Source: Rodentibacter sp. JRC1 | Lineage (GTDB): Bacteria; Pseudomonadota; Gammaproteobacteria; Enterobacterales; Pasteurellaceae | Direction of reading: 5' to 3' | Length of the DNA stretch: 64,000 bases | Assembly: GCF_020521555.1 (NCBI RefSeq) | Contig: NZ_BPWA01000001.1 | Location: 2,108,001 to 2,172,000, forward strand | Shown here: positions 28,425-37,821 of the stretch, piece by piece | How the letters are laid out: each line of letters starts with the position of its first letter | Numbering within the stretch: the first letter of the stretch is position 1 | Made by a program: the position numbers and the translations under genes | Notes under the pieces: model-generated | The model's input: the letters and a program-made list of their open reading frames with translations, nothing else | Database searches by the model: none | Told to the model about the DNA's origin: nothing

Positions 28425-29324
28425 TTACAATAATTGATATTTTCCTAAACCAAAAGTTGCATTTTTACCAACATGTAACCATTGCCCCATATATATTAGC
28501 TGTTGCCAATCTTCTGGTACATTATTTAATGCCCAATTTCCAACCAAACCGCCTAATTTCATTTTTTGATTTTGACGAGAAGAATACCTTGTCCAGTCCT
28601 GCCAATATAACTGTTTATGATCTTCAATCTCTGTAATACCTTGCTTTAGCTGTTCAAAATTGAGTGAGATCGGCTTATCATGAAATTCGCTTAATAACAT
28701 AATTCTCTTCGCTAAGCCAAGCAACAAGCGGTTAATTTTAATCTTTTTTTCACCTATTGGCTGACCATTTTCTTGTAGGCGTAAGGGCGTTTCAAAATGT
28801 AAGCATAAAGAACTTGATAGATTGCCGGGTAACTCAATTTGAGCATTATGCTCAATAATATGATCATTGACTAAAATGGATTGATCATTATGACGTAAGT
28901 CTACAAGTAATGCTTTTCCTTTTCCAACCTGATATTCAAACGCACGTTTGAAGGCAAAAGTGATCAGGGGCAACTGATTGAGTAATCTACCAAACAACAC
29001 CACATCAAAGGCTAATTTTTCACTCTGTTGATATACACGCTCTCCCCATTTAGGCGGTTCAATAATATACCCATTAGGGACTTGACTAAATTTCTGCACT
29101 TGATGTTCAAGCGGTGCGGGTGTTTCAAAAATAGCCGTGTAGGGACAACTACGATAGAGTGGGCAAGTTTTACAGTTTTCTAACTTAGTCATACAACAAA
29201 TTTTGCGTAATGATCTGCCAAATACACCACGTAAGGTCGAACCTGCATATTCGGGTAAAAAAATAGGCTCGCTCACCTGAAAAATAAAGCGATAACGAGC
29301 CACTGATAATGTTTTAAAATCCAT
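28425..29324 (-). CDS. cas6: CRISPR pre-crRNA endoribonuclease Cas6
   Basis: Processes the CRISPR transcript within each repeat. 299 aa, RAMP fold: N-terminal YRFIFQVSEPIFLPEYAGSTLRGVFG, a four-cysteine cluster (CCMTKLENCKTCPLYRSCP) and the C-terminal glycine-rich segment WLHVGKNATFGLGKY that marks the Cas6 family. It is the last gene of cas10-csm2-csm3-csm4-csm5-cas6, 2 bp after csm5. It contains an Actinobacillus-type uptake word at 28724. Confidence 0.88.
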   Translation of the reverse strand: MDFKTLSVARYRFIFQVSEPIFLPEYAGSTLRGVFGRSLRKICCMTKLENCKTCPLYRSCPYTAIFETPAPLEHQVQKFSQVPNGYIIEPPKWGERVYQQSEKLAFDVVLFGRLLNQLPLITFAFKRAFEYQVGKGKALLVDLRHNDQSILVNDHIIEHNAQIELPGNLSSSLCLHFETPLRLQENGQPIGEKKIKINRLLLGLAKRIMLLSEFHDKPISLNFEQLKQGITEIEDHKQLYWQDWTRYSSRQNQKMKLGGLVGNWALNNVPEDWQQLIYMGQWLHVGKNATFGLGKYQLL

Positions 29325-29326
29325 TT

Positions 29327-30865
29327 TTATCCAATCAATCTATTTCGTAATTTATTATACTCTTTATCCGCATTTTTCTTTTTCATTTCCACGCGTGTTT
29401 TTACAAACTCTAACGTTAATTGCTGATAAGTAAATTGTTTGTCGGATTCGTTCCAAGATTCTATTGCTGTTCCAATTAGTTTTTTGACTTCGACAAAAAG
29501 TGAGGAATGAGTATCAAATTGTTTTTCTCTTCCTGATTCAAATTTAGCCACTAAATCCATAACCGATTTTTGATTTTCATTAAGAGATTCTAATAATGCC
29601 AGCTTATCTAACTCAGCTTGTAATTCTGCCTCTTTTTTCGCTTTGTATTCCATTTCTTCTTGAATACGCTTATTTTTCTCTCTTTGCTGATTTTCAAAAT
29701 GAGCTTGCTTATCAAATAGAGACTTAGGTTGTTTTTCACACCATTGTTTCAACATTACATTTTCCTCAGTCGGATCAACTTCAAGTAATGCCCACCCAAA
29801 AGGAAGCAATCTACTTTTTGCATTTTCTGTTGAAGAAGCCAGCCAAAGCGTTGTAGCTTGATCACGATAATCATCTTTTCCGTCTTTACCACCTTTCATA
29901 ATTTTTATTTGAGCCACATTATCGCCACGATAGCTTTTGCTTTCAGCACCGCTTTTACCTAATCTGACTAAAATGCCTGAACTTTTCTCAACAAGTAATT
30001 TTAGTGATTGAGCTTGTTCTCTTTCCATCAACTGACGATCTACTAATAATGCCATTTCTTTATCGAAAAGTGAGCGACTAAATTTATTAAGTATATTTAG
30101 ATAATCAAAAATATTCTGTAAAGTGGCAAATTTATCTTTTCTTACTATGGCTAATTCAGATTCAAAAGCTCGATATTGTCCTCCAACAATACATTCTCTG
30201 CGTAATGCCACACCACGAGCTTCTTTTCTTTGACTACTAACTTTTTTCTTGTGATTTGTTGAATAACAAATTTGAGTGTAAGCAGTTGAATTTGCTTTAA
30301 AATCAGCAAATTTTACTGTGCGTAATAGACTATCAGCAAAAAGACCAATATCTTTTTCAATAAGTTTTTGCTTATCTCTTTTATCAATTCTAGGATTACC
30401 TCGCTTTTGGTGAGCATCATCTAAAAGTGCGGTAGCTAACGCACCTTTAAAACTACTTGCAGGAATATAGGGTAAATTTTCATAAGGCGAATAACAATGA
30501 CGTTCAATCGCAAATTGATTAAATACTTTCAGCCCATTCCCTTCAATCGTTGCTGGTTTACCAATTTTCGTTTCCCAATCCTGAGCTACTCCTGAAGCAA
30601 CATTCGCAAAATAATGAGCGAAATTAACCGCTTGTATTTTATTACGTTGGAAGAATTTCTGAATTTCACCTAAATCTGATTTTTGTGCAAGACCTAATAA
30701 CTGACTACGTTGAGAATCATCTAACCATAATTTACTCGGTTCAAAATGATACAAAACCCCTTCATCAATTACATAGTTGGTAGGCTCAAAATCTTCCCCA
30801 CAGCCGATATGAATTGGTGTGAGTGGGGTAAGATAAACACGGTGATGTTGAAGAAACTTATCCAT
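29327..30865 (-). CDS. csm5: Type III-A Csm5 with long C-terminal coiled coil
   Basis: RAMP subunit near the end of the Csm complex backbone, involved in crRNA 3' maturation. The N-terminal LTPIHIGCGEDFEPTNYVID and PYIPASSFKGALATALL are typical. At 512 aa it is longer than the ~340-400 aa usual for Csm5. The extra C-terminal part, from about residue 380, is charged and coiled-coil-like (EKNKRIQEEMEYKAKKEAEL) and then helical to the end. Whether the extension has a separate role is unknown. Good SD (AGGAGA). Confidence 0.85.
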   Translation of the reverse strand: MDKFLQHHRVYLTPLTPIHIGCGEDFEPTNYVIDEGVLYHFEPSKLWLDDSQRSQLLGLAQKSDLGEIQKFFQRNKIQAVNFAHYFANVASGVAQDWETKIGKPATIEGNGLKVFNQFAIERHCYSPYENLPYIPASSFKGALATALLDDAHQKRGNPRIDKRDKQKLIEKDIGLFADSLLRTVKFADFKANSTAYTQICYSTNHKKKVSSQRKEARGVALRRECIVGGQYRAFESELAIVRKDKFATLQNIFDYLNILNKFSRSLFDKEMALLVDRQLMEREQAQSLKLLVEKSSGILVRLGKSGAESKSYRGDNVAQIKIMKGGKDGKDDYRDQATTLWLASSTENAKSRLLPFGWALLEVDPTEENVMLKQWCEKQPKSLFDKQAHFENQQREKNKRIQEEMEYKAKKEAELQAELDKLALLESLNENQKSVMDLVAKFESGREKQFDTHSSLFVEVKKLIGTAIESWNESDKQFTYQQLTLEFVKTRVEMKKKNADKEYNKLRNRLIG

Positions 30866-30866
30866 T

Positions 30867-31826
30867 TTATTCTCCTAAACGCGCAAAATTGATTGTCAGT
30901 GGAAATACGACCGTATAGCCTTGATGTACCGCATTAGGTTGGCTAGGTGAAACATTCGCCAAACCATTACCGATAAATTGTTTTGCTTCAAATTGTTTCG
31001 GTGTAAATATCGCGCCTATTTTGCTTAAAATAATCGGCTTTTTAAAGGGAGTTGAACTTAATGCTTTAAATGAGCCATGTCGCCCAAATCTTGTGGTGAG
31101 CTGATAAAAACAGCGTTCTTTATCTAAATTATTTTGCTGTGGAGCAGCATTGCCAAGAGCTAAGTAGACATTATGATTTGGCTCAAAACTCAATGAAATC
31201 GCTTCACTTTTTTCTAAGCTAAAACGTCCTAACCCAATACTCGCATCTCGCCCAAATCCCAATTTCCCGATATTACTTAACACCTCTTTTAATTCTTCAT
31301 AGGAGAAACGGTTTTCATCGATTACACAATAAATATCTAGCAAGGTTTCAGGCTGATACCAAATTTGTGGCATTGTGTAGGGAGCAAATACCCTTTCATC
31401 GGTCGTATGAGTTTGGCGATTTAAGGTATTATGTGGCTGCTCGTGAGTTTCTCTTTTAAAGGTGTTTTGCTCAGAAACCAAAATATCTTTCTCTGCTTTT
31501 GCAAATTGTTGCCATTTTTCAACTGTTTGAGTCTTCACGTTTTCCAATGTGATCCACTGTTTTTTCTTTAGTTTTTTGCGATCTTGCTCTTTTCCCTTTT
31601 GCCAAAAGCAAGACGGGAGTGTTGGCAAAGGCAAATAGCCACTTGGCATTGCATCAGAAAGTACTAGAAAAGGTTTCTGCTCCGTATAGCCTTTCAATAA
31701 TTGCGTTAATTTTTCTTCGCCAAATTGATGCCGAATTTCCCAACAAAGTTGCCCAAATAACGTATCACCAACTAATGGCGTACCAAACGCACTTTCAATT
31801 TTAATTGTTAAACGATAGGTTTTCAT
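30867..31826 (-). CDS. csm4: Type III-A Csm4 RAMP subunit
   Basis: Binds the crRNA 5' handle and bridges Cas10 to the Csm3 filament. 319 aa. N-terminal ferredoxin-like strand and glycine loop are seen in SAFGTPLVGDTLFGQLCWEI; the C-terminal half has the LGFGRDASIGLGRF glycine-rich loop. It lies between csm3 and csm5 with short gaps and a good SD (AAGGGGA). Confidence 0.88.
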   Translation of the reverse strand: MKTYRLTIKIESAFGTPLVGDTLFGQLCWEIRHQFGEEKLTQLLKGYTEQKPFLVLSDAMPSGYLPLPTLPSCFWQKGKEQDRKKLKKKQWITLENVKTQTVEKWQQFAKAEKDILVSEQNTFKRETHEQPHNTLNRQTHTTDERVFAPYTMPQIWYQPETLLDIYCVIDENRFSYEELKEVLSNIGKLGFGRDASIGLGRFSLEKSEAISLSFEPNHNVYLALGNAAPQQNNLDKERCFYQLTTRFGRHGSFKALSSTPFKKPIILSKIGAIFTPKQFEAKQFIGNGLANVSPSQPNAVHQGYTVVFPLTINFARLGE

Positions 31827-31835
31827 CGTTTCCCC

Positions 31836-32534
31836 TTACTTGAATGGTTCAATCTCTTTCAATTCTCTTTTTACATCGCCCACCATAAGCTCAACAAACT
31901 CGACCTTACCGTAACCACGAGATCCCGAACCACCTAAACTATCAAGTTCCAGTAAACGTAATCCTTTTAACAACAGTTCTACCAGCTCTTGGCTGTCATT
32001 CTCAAATTGACGCATAGTCAATTTAAAATCAAATTTTGCTCCCGCTGGCACACGCTCTGTTTGGCGAGGGTTACCTGCAGTTGCAGTAATACGATCAATG
32101 GTATTTTCAGATTTTGCTTCTGTGAGTGAAAAATTATCATCACGCAAATTTTTCTCCCATTCCGCATTTAAAGGACAATCCCAAAAGGCAAGGCGAGAAA
32201 TACCGATTTTTTCTAGCCCTTCTTCATCATTTTTCGTATCCGCACTCACACCAAATAATTTAAGGATATTTTCGACCGCACTTTTATCTTTTGCTTCCTT
32301 GATATCTTTAATACTTAAGGGATCTTTTTTCACTTCCCCAGAACGCCATTCTAGCAGTGTCCGAATTTTTCCTTTAAGGCTTGAACCAGGAATATAAGGT
32401 GATTGGGTAATCGGATGTTTAATAACGGCATTATCAATACCGCCAATATGCATTTCCGTATCACCCGCCCCGATATGTAATCCTGTTTTTAAAACTAAGC
32501 TAGCCTTAATTTCGATAATATTTTGTAGTTTCAT
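31836..32534 (-). CDS. csm3: Type III-A Csm3 backbone RNase
   Basis: Repeating backbone subunit that cuts target RNA at 6-nt intervals. 232 aa. TGLHIGAGDTEMHIGGIDNA holds Asp34, which aligns with the catalytic Asp of characterised Csm3 (D33 in S. thermophilus), so target-RNA cleavage is probably retained. YIPGSSLKGKIRTLLEW and GSGSRGYGKVEF are the other RAMP motifs. An uptake word lies inside at 32276. Confidence 0.93.
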   Translation of the reverse strand: MKLQNIIEIKASLVLKTGLHIGAGDTEMHIGGIDNAVIKHPITQSPYIPGSSLKGKIRTLLEWRSGEVKKDPLSIKDIKEAKDKSAVENILKLFGVSADTKNDEEGLEKIGISRLAFWDCPLNAEWEKNLRDDNFSLTEAKSENTIDRITATAGNPRQTERVPAGAKFDFKLTMRQFENDSQELVELLLKGLRLLELDSLGGSGSRGYGKVEFVELMVGDVKRELKEIEPFK

Positions 32535-32536
32535 TT

Positions 32537-32959
32537 TTAATACTCCTTACTTTTTGATTCTTCTAATTTGCAATAACCAATAACGGCTTCCATAAATAAT
32601 TTTGCTTCATTTAATGTTTCTGCCGATTGAATGTTGTTAATACAAGTATTAAATACTTCACTAAAATGTTTATTAATATGTTTCCGTCCTTCAGCATAAG
32701 CTACTTTAGCTTTAAGCATTTTAATAAAAGGTTCAAGTTGCTTATATTCATTTTCTCTTTCTTTTCGCTTTAATTGCACTTTGTCATTCCATAAGCAAAG
32801 TTCATCATAAAACTTACGAAGTTGTGTACTTTTATTTACCTCTTTATTTAATCTACCTGTTTTAATATCTGTTTTTATATAGATTGCTGCTTGTTCGGCA
32901 ATATCAGAAAAAATAGTGGGTGATTTTTCTGTTCCAAATTTAATTTGACGAATATCCAT
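32537..32959 (-). CDS. csm2: Type III-A Csm2 small subunit
   Basis: Small alpha-helical subunit of the Csm complex, 140 aa, which lines the target RNA. It contains the helical run LRKFYDELCLWNDKV and AYAEGRK followed by FMEAVIGY, typical of Csm2. The ATG at 32971 overlaps the cas10 stop but has no SD. The ATG at 32959 has GGAG six bases upstream and is preferred. Confidence 0.85.
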   Translation of the reverse strand: MDIRQIKFGTEKSPTIFSDIAEQAAIYIKTDIKTGRLNKEVNKSTQLRKFYDELCLWNDKVQLKRKERENEYKQLEPFIKMLKAKVAYAEGRKHINKHFSEVFNTCINNIQSAETLNEAKLFMEAVIGYCKLEESKSKEY

Positions 32960-32970
32960 CATATTCTCCA

Positions 32971-35556
32971 TTAGCGTTTTTGATAGAAATAATTAAACAA
33001 CGGAATTGCAAAATTTGCTTGATACTTTTCAATTCCTTGACCAAAAGCTGTTGAGATTTCCTTAAGAGCGAAATCTCTTTGCTCTTTTTTCAATTTATCC
33101 ACAACATAGCGAGCGGTTTTATAATAAAAACGGCTACGCCACATTGTTGCTTCAATATTTTTCGTATCGCTTGCTTGCTGGCTAAAATAAATTAACGCAT
33201 AAAGATAAGCGGTCGAAATTGAATAATCCTTTGCAAGTCGCTCAATTTCATCACCTAATTTCTCTACTAACGGTTGCCATTGATTCCAACTAATCGTTTT
33301 TTGATAAAGCGTAACCGCATTTTTGCCTTGATGGTCTTTTGCTTTTTCTAAAGCTTTTTCTGCCATTTCGCCTAGCTGTGGCACAGGTGATCCCACTTTC
33401 GTCATCCCCATTCCTGCCGAAAAATGAATATCAGGATTAAATGCCACATATTCTGCAAATTTTTGTTGCATTGCATAGGCTAATGCTTGTGTTTTCTTCC
33501 AAGAACCGATTAAGAAAAAGTCATCACCACCTGCAAAAACCGTATACATATCCGGATTGTATTTTTGACAATAAGCAGGTAACCATAAACTAAAAAATTG
33601 GTTCATTTGGCGTGAAAGACTCGCCATTTTGGCAAAACTGGATTTTTCTAACCCTTTTTGAAAAATTAAGCCAAGATTGTCCACATCCCCTTTTAAAGTC
33701 ATTAAGGCTCGTTGCCCGATAAATTTCTCTTTATTATCCGTTAAATGACGATCTTCACAAGCAATAAAATCAAAGGTTTTAATCTTACCAATTTCAACAC
33801 TTTCTTCTGTATTTTTATATTTATCTAAATAGGCTTGATCAGCATCTGCTTGACTAAACAAAGGCACATAGGCATTGATATAACGCCGTGCGTAACCTTG
33901 CCAAATAGGTTTATCTATTTCAGGTAATTCAAAATCCCAAAAGCGGTAAATTTTATCAACTAATTGACCAAATTTCCCTGTATCTTCTTGAGTATTGGTA
34001 AACACTACGGAATAGCCAAAAATATTCATTGCTAAACGATGTGTTTGGCGATCTCGGTAAATTTCACTATCAGGATCACAAATAATTAAGCGGTCATTTT
34101 TTGCTAATAATTTACCAATTTCTATTTGGTCTTTTGATATTATAGAAAGCCCTGAATTTTCTACCTTTTCATCATATTCCGAACAAGCAGGAAACTGACT
34201 ATTTAAACGGCAAACACCATAAGGATAACTGACTTCTTGTACACTTTGTGTTTGTTCAATTAAATCTAACCGCTGTAATTTAATTTTTTCTAATTGACGA
34301 AATAAATTGGTTTGCAATTGGCTAAATTGATTTTCCATAAAATCATTCGCACAGGCTTCTGTCGTTGCAATACCTACGCCAATTAAACCAAAAGTATTTT
34401 CAATTGCCCACTGATTTAATTCTTGTTGCACCTTAGCAATCGCTGATTTTATTGTTGGCGTATTCGGAGCAACAATTAAAAATTTACCTGCTGCATTCAT
34501 TATCTGGCTTATACTTGGTAACTCACAAGCTTGCAATAATTTAAGTGCCGCTAATTCCGTAAACAATGACACTTGGAACGAACGCCCTCTTAATAATTTT
34601 GCGGCATTCTTATTCGTTGCACTACCGCCCGAGAAAATAAAATCTTGAATACCGAAAAAATCGCCTTGAATCAGTAAAAAACTTTTTTCACCCCAGCTTT
34701 TTTGGTGATTTGTAAAATAGTCTGCCTGAACCTTGTCTTTATTCTCTTCTGTCCAACGCCAAAGTGCGGTCGCTAATGCTGCTGTTGTTTTACTGTGATC
34801 ATAAAGAGAAACTTCTGCTTTGACTCCAAATGCAGTAGCCGATGGAACACAGGCGGTAAAACATTGGTAGGCAGTATCAAAATGGTCAAGCCATAAATCC
34901 CAATTTTGTTGATGTGATTTCGGAATCGTTTTCAAACCTTCTAAAAATGCGTTCCATAATTGGCTATATTCCTGTTGAGCTTTTTCATTATTATTTGGCT
35001 CAATTTCTACTTTCTTTTTCGGAAAAATACTCTCTGTACTTAATGACGAAAGTGGATAGGCATAATCATATTTCTCCGCTTTCTTTTGATTAAGCTGAAT
35101 ATTTTCAAACAGGCTCAACAAACGACTTTGATAAAAGTTTTTATCCTCCGCCCGATTATATTCTTCAAATTTTTCTCGTTCAAAACCTGAAGCAATGCGA
35201 TCCGCTGTTGCAATAATCCATTGTAATAATGTATCGGGTTTGTGATGAGAGGCTGCTGCGTTGATCAGCGAATCCGTGATATCCGTACTTTCCTGCTGAC
35301 GGGCAATAAACGGATAAGTATGTTGACTAATAAAATTAGGGGCATAAGGCTCAATCTGGTCAAGTGCAATGCCAGTATAAGCTGCGTGAACGTGAGAATG
35401 GTATTTCTTTTCCTGATTATAAGGGCAATAAAGGGTTTTATGGGCATCTAGAGTTTCCATTGGGACGGGTAACTTCGCTCGCTGAGCAAGTTTGCCAATA
35501 TCGTGTATTAGTGCTGCAAATGCCATTCGGCAGGAAGAAGATAAGAGATGACTCAT
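32971..35556 (-). CDS. cas10: Cas10/Csm1, cyclic oligoadenylate synthase
   Basis: Large subunit of the type III-A complex, 861 aa. The N-terminal HD nuclease motif is LIHDIGKLAQRAK (His18, Asp19), so DNA cleavage may be active. Two palm domains follow; the second has FAGGDDFFLIG near residue 677, the GGDD motif that makes cyclic oligoadenylate. LKGDVDNLG (~622) is the preceding palm strand. A small four-helix region ends the protein. The gene starts the minus-strand operon, with its promoter and a palindromic operator at 35590-35635 between it and the array. Confidence 0.97.
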   Translation of the reverse strand: MSHLLSSSCRMAFAALIHDIGKLAQRAKLPVPMETLDAHKTLYCPYNQEKKYHSHVHAAYTGIALDQIEPYAPNFISQHTYPFIARQQESTDITDSLINAAASHHKPDTLLQWIIATADRIASGFEREKFEEYNRAEDKNFYQSRLLSLFENIQLNQKKAEKYDYAYPLSSLSTESIFPKKKVEIEPNNNEKAQQEYSQLWNAFLEGLKTIPKSHQQNWDLWLDHFDTAYQCFTACVPSATAFGVKAEVSLYDHSKTTAALATALWRWTEENKDKVQADYFTNHQKSWGEKSFLLIQGDFFGIQDFIFSGGSATNKNAAKLLRGRSFQVSLFTELAALKLLQACELPSISQIMNAAGKFLIVAPNTPTIKSAIAKVQQELNQWAIENTFGLIGVGIATTEACANDFMENQFSQLQTNLFRQLEKIKLQRLDLIEQTQSVQEVSYPYGVCRLNSQFPACSEYDEKVENSGLSIISKDQIEIGKLLAKNDRLIICDPDSEIYRDRQTHRLAMNIFGYSVVFTNTQEDTGKFGQLVDKIYRFWDFELPEIDKPIWQGYARRYINAYVPLFSQADADQAYLDKYKNTEESVEIGKIKTFDFIACEDRHLTDNKEKFIGQRALMTLKGDVDNLGLIFQKGLEKSSFAKMASLSRQMNQFFSLWLPAYCQKYNPDMYTVFAGGDDFFLIGSWKKTQALAYAMQQKFAEYVAFNPDIHFSAGMGMTKVGSPVPQLGEMAEKALEKAKDHQGKNAVTLYQKTISWNQWQPLVEKLGDEIERLAKDYSISTAYLYALIYFSQQASDTKNIEATMWRSRFYYKTARYVVDKLKKEQRDFALKEISTAFGQGIEKYQANFAIPLFNYFYQKR

Positions 35557-35589
35557 AATTTTTCCTTAATTAGTTCAAATAATGTCTGA

Positions 35590-35635
35590 AGTATAAAAGA
35601 TTTTTCAATAACGTTGAAGAAATACAAGTTTGTAT
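35590..35635 (-). promoter_or_regulatory. cas10 promoter with shared palindromic operator
   Basis: On the minus strand ATACAAACTTGTAT (35635-35622) is followed 26 nt later by the -10 TATACT (35595-35590). The hexamer at the -35 position, TTCAAC, is weak. The palindrome fits WTRCAA-RY-TTGYAW found at four other promoters of this island and lies 66 bp before the cas10 ATG. Confidence 0.75.
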
Positions 35636-35654
35636 TTTTATTGTAGAAAATGAT

Positions 35655-37319
35655 TTATTTGTCCCTTTAGAACAGGGCAATGTCTTTCGACCCAACACGC
35701 AAAAGCATTGTTAAGTTTTACGGAGTCTCAATCCCTTTAGAACAGGGCAATGTCTTTCGACAATGCAGTGCGAGAAACCCAATTACTCAGCAATATCTCA
35801 ATCCCTTTAGAACAGGGCAATGTCTTTCGACTACAGAGGCAATCAATAAACATAGAACTCGCTGGAATCTCAATCCCTTTAGAACAGGGCAATGTCTTTC
35901 GACTTTTTACAAATCGCAATTATAGATTTTAACAATGATCTCAATCCCTTTAGAACAGGGCAATGTCTTTCGACAGATTTATCAAATTAATCCGAGGAAA
36001 ACTCTTAATCTCAATCCCTTTAGAACAGGGCAATGTCTTTCGACAGATTTATCAAATTAATCCGAGGAAAACTCTTAATCTCAATCCCTTTAGAACAGGG
36101 CAATGTCTTTCGACAGTGGTTGAACAACACAAAGAGAAAGAACGTAGAAATCTCAATCCCTTTAGAACAGGGCAATGTCTTTCGACTTTAATCAATCAGA
36201 ATATAACAAAGAAACTATATCTCAATCCCTTTAGAACAGGGCAATGTCTTTCGACTTTAATCAATCAGAATATAACAAAGAAACTATATCTCAATCCCTT
36301 TAGAACAGGGCAATGTCTTTCGACTTTAATCAATCAGAATATAACAAAGAAACTATATCTCAATCCCTTTAGAACAGGGCAATGTCTTTCGACGTTCAAA
36401 GTGTCTTTAGCTAAATCATTCCATTCTATCTCAATCCCTTTAGAACAGGGCAATGTCTTTCGACAGCATTTGGTACTATCACATTAACAGCAGATACTAA
36501 TCTCAATCCCTTTAGAACAGGGCAATGTCTTTCGACGCAGTAAGTGGTCTAACAAGCTGGGGTACTAAATCTCAATCCCTTTAGAACAGGGCAATGTCTT
36601 TCGACGCATTGAATTAGATAAGGAGATTGAGCTATACCATCTCAATCCCTTTAGAACAGGGCAATGTCTTTCGACTTTGAAGGAATGAAATTCCTTAACA
36701 AATTGACATCTCAATCCCTTTAGAACAGGGCAATGTCTTTCGACTAAATTATTCATCAACCAATAAAGAGGAAAATCTTATATCTCAATCCCTTTAGAAC
36801 AGGGCAATGTCTTTCGACGGAAGAATACCTCTTAGAGCTTGACAAAAGAAGTAATCTCAATCCCTTTAGAACAGGGCAATGTCTTTCGACTACAAAATTG
36901 AGTTGTAAACTAAAACTTTACAAATCTCAATCCCTTTAGAACAGGGCAATGTCTTTCGACAAATCCAAGCTAAAAACTTAATGTCTGTTAAGGAAATCTC
37001 AATCCCTTTAGAACAGGGCAATGTCTTTCGACTTCGACTACTAGCGGTATCGCTAGTACTATTGACATCTCAATCCCTTTAGAACAGGGCAATGTCTTTC
37101 GACGAACAAGAAAAGTTCTTCGAACAAGAAACGAATGAATCTCAATCCCTTTAGAACAGGGCAATGTCTTTCGACTTTGGTGTTATCACTTCATCAGCGG
37201 ATGCTGTTAGCATCTCAATCCCTTTAGAACAGGGCAATGTCTTTCGACCAAGTAAAATGCAAGGATTAGCCGAAAAGGAAAAATCTCAATCCCTTTAGAA
37301 CAGGGCAATGTCTTTCGAC
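35655..37319 (-). CRISPR. CRISPR array, 24 repeats and 23 spacers
   Basis: Repeat of 37 nt; on the plus strand it starts ATCTCAATCCCTTTAGAACA and ends GGCAATGTCTTTCGAC. Read on the minus strand it begins GTCGAAAGACATTG and ends GGGATTGAGAT, giving an 8-nt handle ATTGAGAT like other type III repeats. Spacers are 32-37 nt. The left-most repeat (35655-35691) has lost the handle end, the usual decay of the leader-distal repeat, so the leader is on the right and transcription runs right to left. Spacers at 35975-36007 and 36045-36077 are identical, as are those at 36187-36218, 36256-36287 and 36325-36356, leaving 20 distinct spacers. The array is flanked by cas10 and cas2. Confidence 0.98.
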
Positions 37320-37531
37320 CGCGGTAGTGATAAAAATGCTTTAATATCAAGCGCTTGTAAGGTGGCTTTCCAACTTTTTAGAGAAGTTAAAGAGTTAAGG
37401 TTTAATTTGTACATTTTTAAATCAATTTAATTATTTCCGCCATAAAAAGACATTGTGTATTGTACTCAAATTTAACCGCTTGTAAAAGCCAATATCTCAC
37501 AAGCGATTACATCTATACTCTTTTTGGCAAA
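37320..37531 (-). promoter_or_regulatory. CRISPR leader and array promoter
   Basis: AT-rich leader between the newest repeat and the cas2 stop. On the minus strand TTTACA (37486-37481) and TACAAT (37464-37459) with 16 nt between them make a good sigma-70 promoter about 140 bp upstream of the first repeat. An Actinobacillus-type uptake word (ACCGCTTGT, 37475-37483) overlaps it. The leader also has a short CAAGCGCTTG palindrome 28 bp from the array. The island palindrome is not present here. Confidence 0.65.
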
Positions 37532-37813
37532 TCAATAAATCCCCATTGGCATTCCTGTCAGAAAAATCCCCTCGGGCAAAAAAGATTTTCCTAGTCGCCA
37601 TTGTTTGCCGTTTGGTGGGAGCTGATATAGGCGGAAGTCATCTTCTTTTTTATTGATAAGATTCAGGATTTCTTCAACACAGCTTTCTAGCATTTTTTCA
37701 CTGCCTTCAAATAAAAAGACACTGTATTGAATAGGTGTCGCATAATGTAACATTACTTTATACACTTTTGCGAGTCGTTTAGGATTGGCAATATCATAAC
37801 CGATGAGATACAT
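37532..37813 (-). CDS. cas2: Cas2 (first copy)
   Basis: Spacer-acquisition subunit that bridges Cas1 dimers, 93 aa. The start MYLIGYDIANPKRLAKVYKVM has the beta-strand and Asp typical of Cas2, and YSVFLFEG follows. AGGAGG precedes the ATG. It lies 8 bp after cas1 and next to the leader. A second, different cas2 precedes cas1. Confidence 0.93.
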   Translation of the reverse strand: MYLIGYDIANPKRLAKVYKVMLHYATPIQYSVFLFEGSEKMLESCVEEILNLINKKEDDFRLYQLPPNGKQWRLGKSFLPEGIFLTGMPMGIY

Positions 37814-37821
37814 TCTTCCTC

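Noticed and set aside
35680..36487. Open reading frames with repeated peptide LNPFRTGQCLST inside the array
   Set aside because: They are translations of the CRISPR repeat in a frame that happens to lack stops, not a repeat protein.
37344..37359. TTACAAGCGCTTGATA in the leader as a sixth operator
   Set aside because: Its two halves are four bases apart instead of two, and no -10 follows at 25-26 nt.
37441..37456. AAAGACATTG in the leader matching the repeat in inverse orientation, as a possible anti-repeat (tracrRNA-like)
   Set aside because: Only about 10 bases match, no tracrRNA is expected in type III systems, and no supporting promoter was found for a plus-strand RNA.
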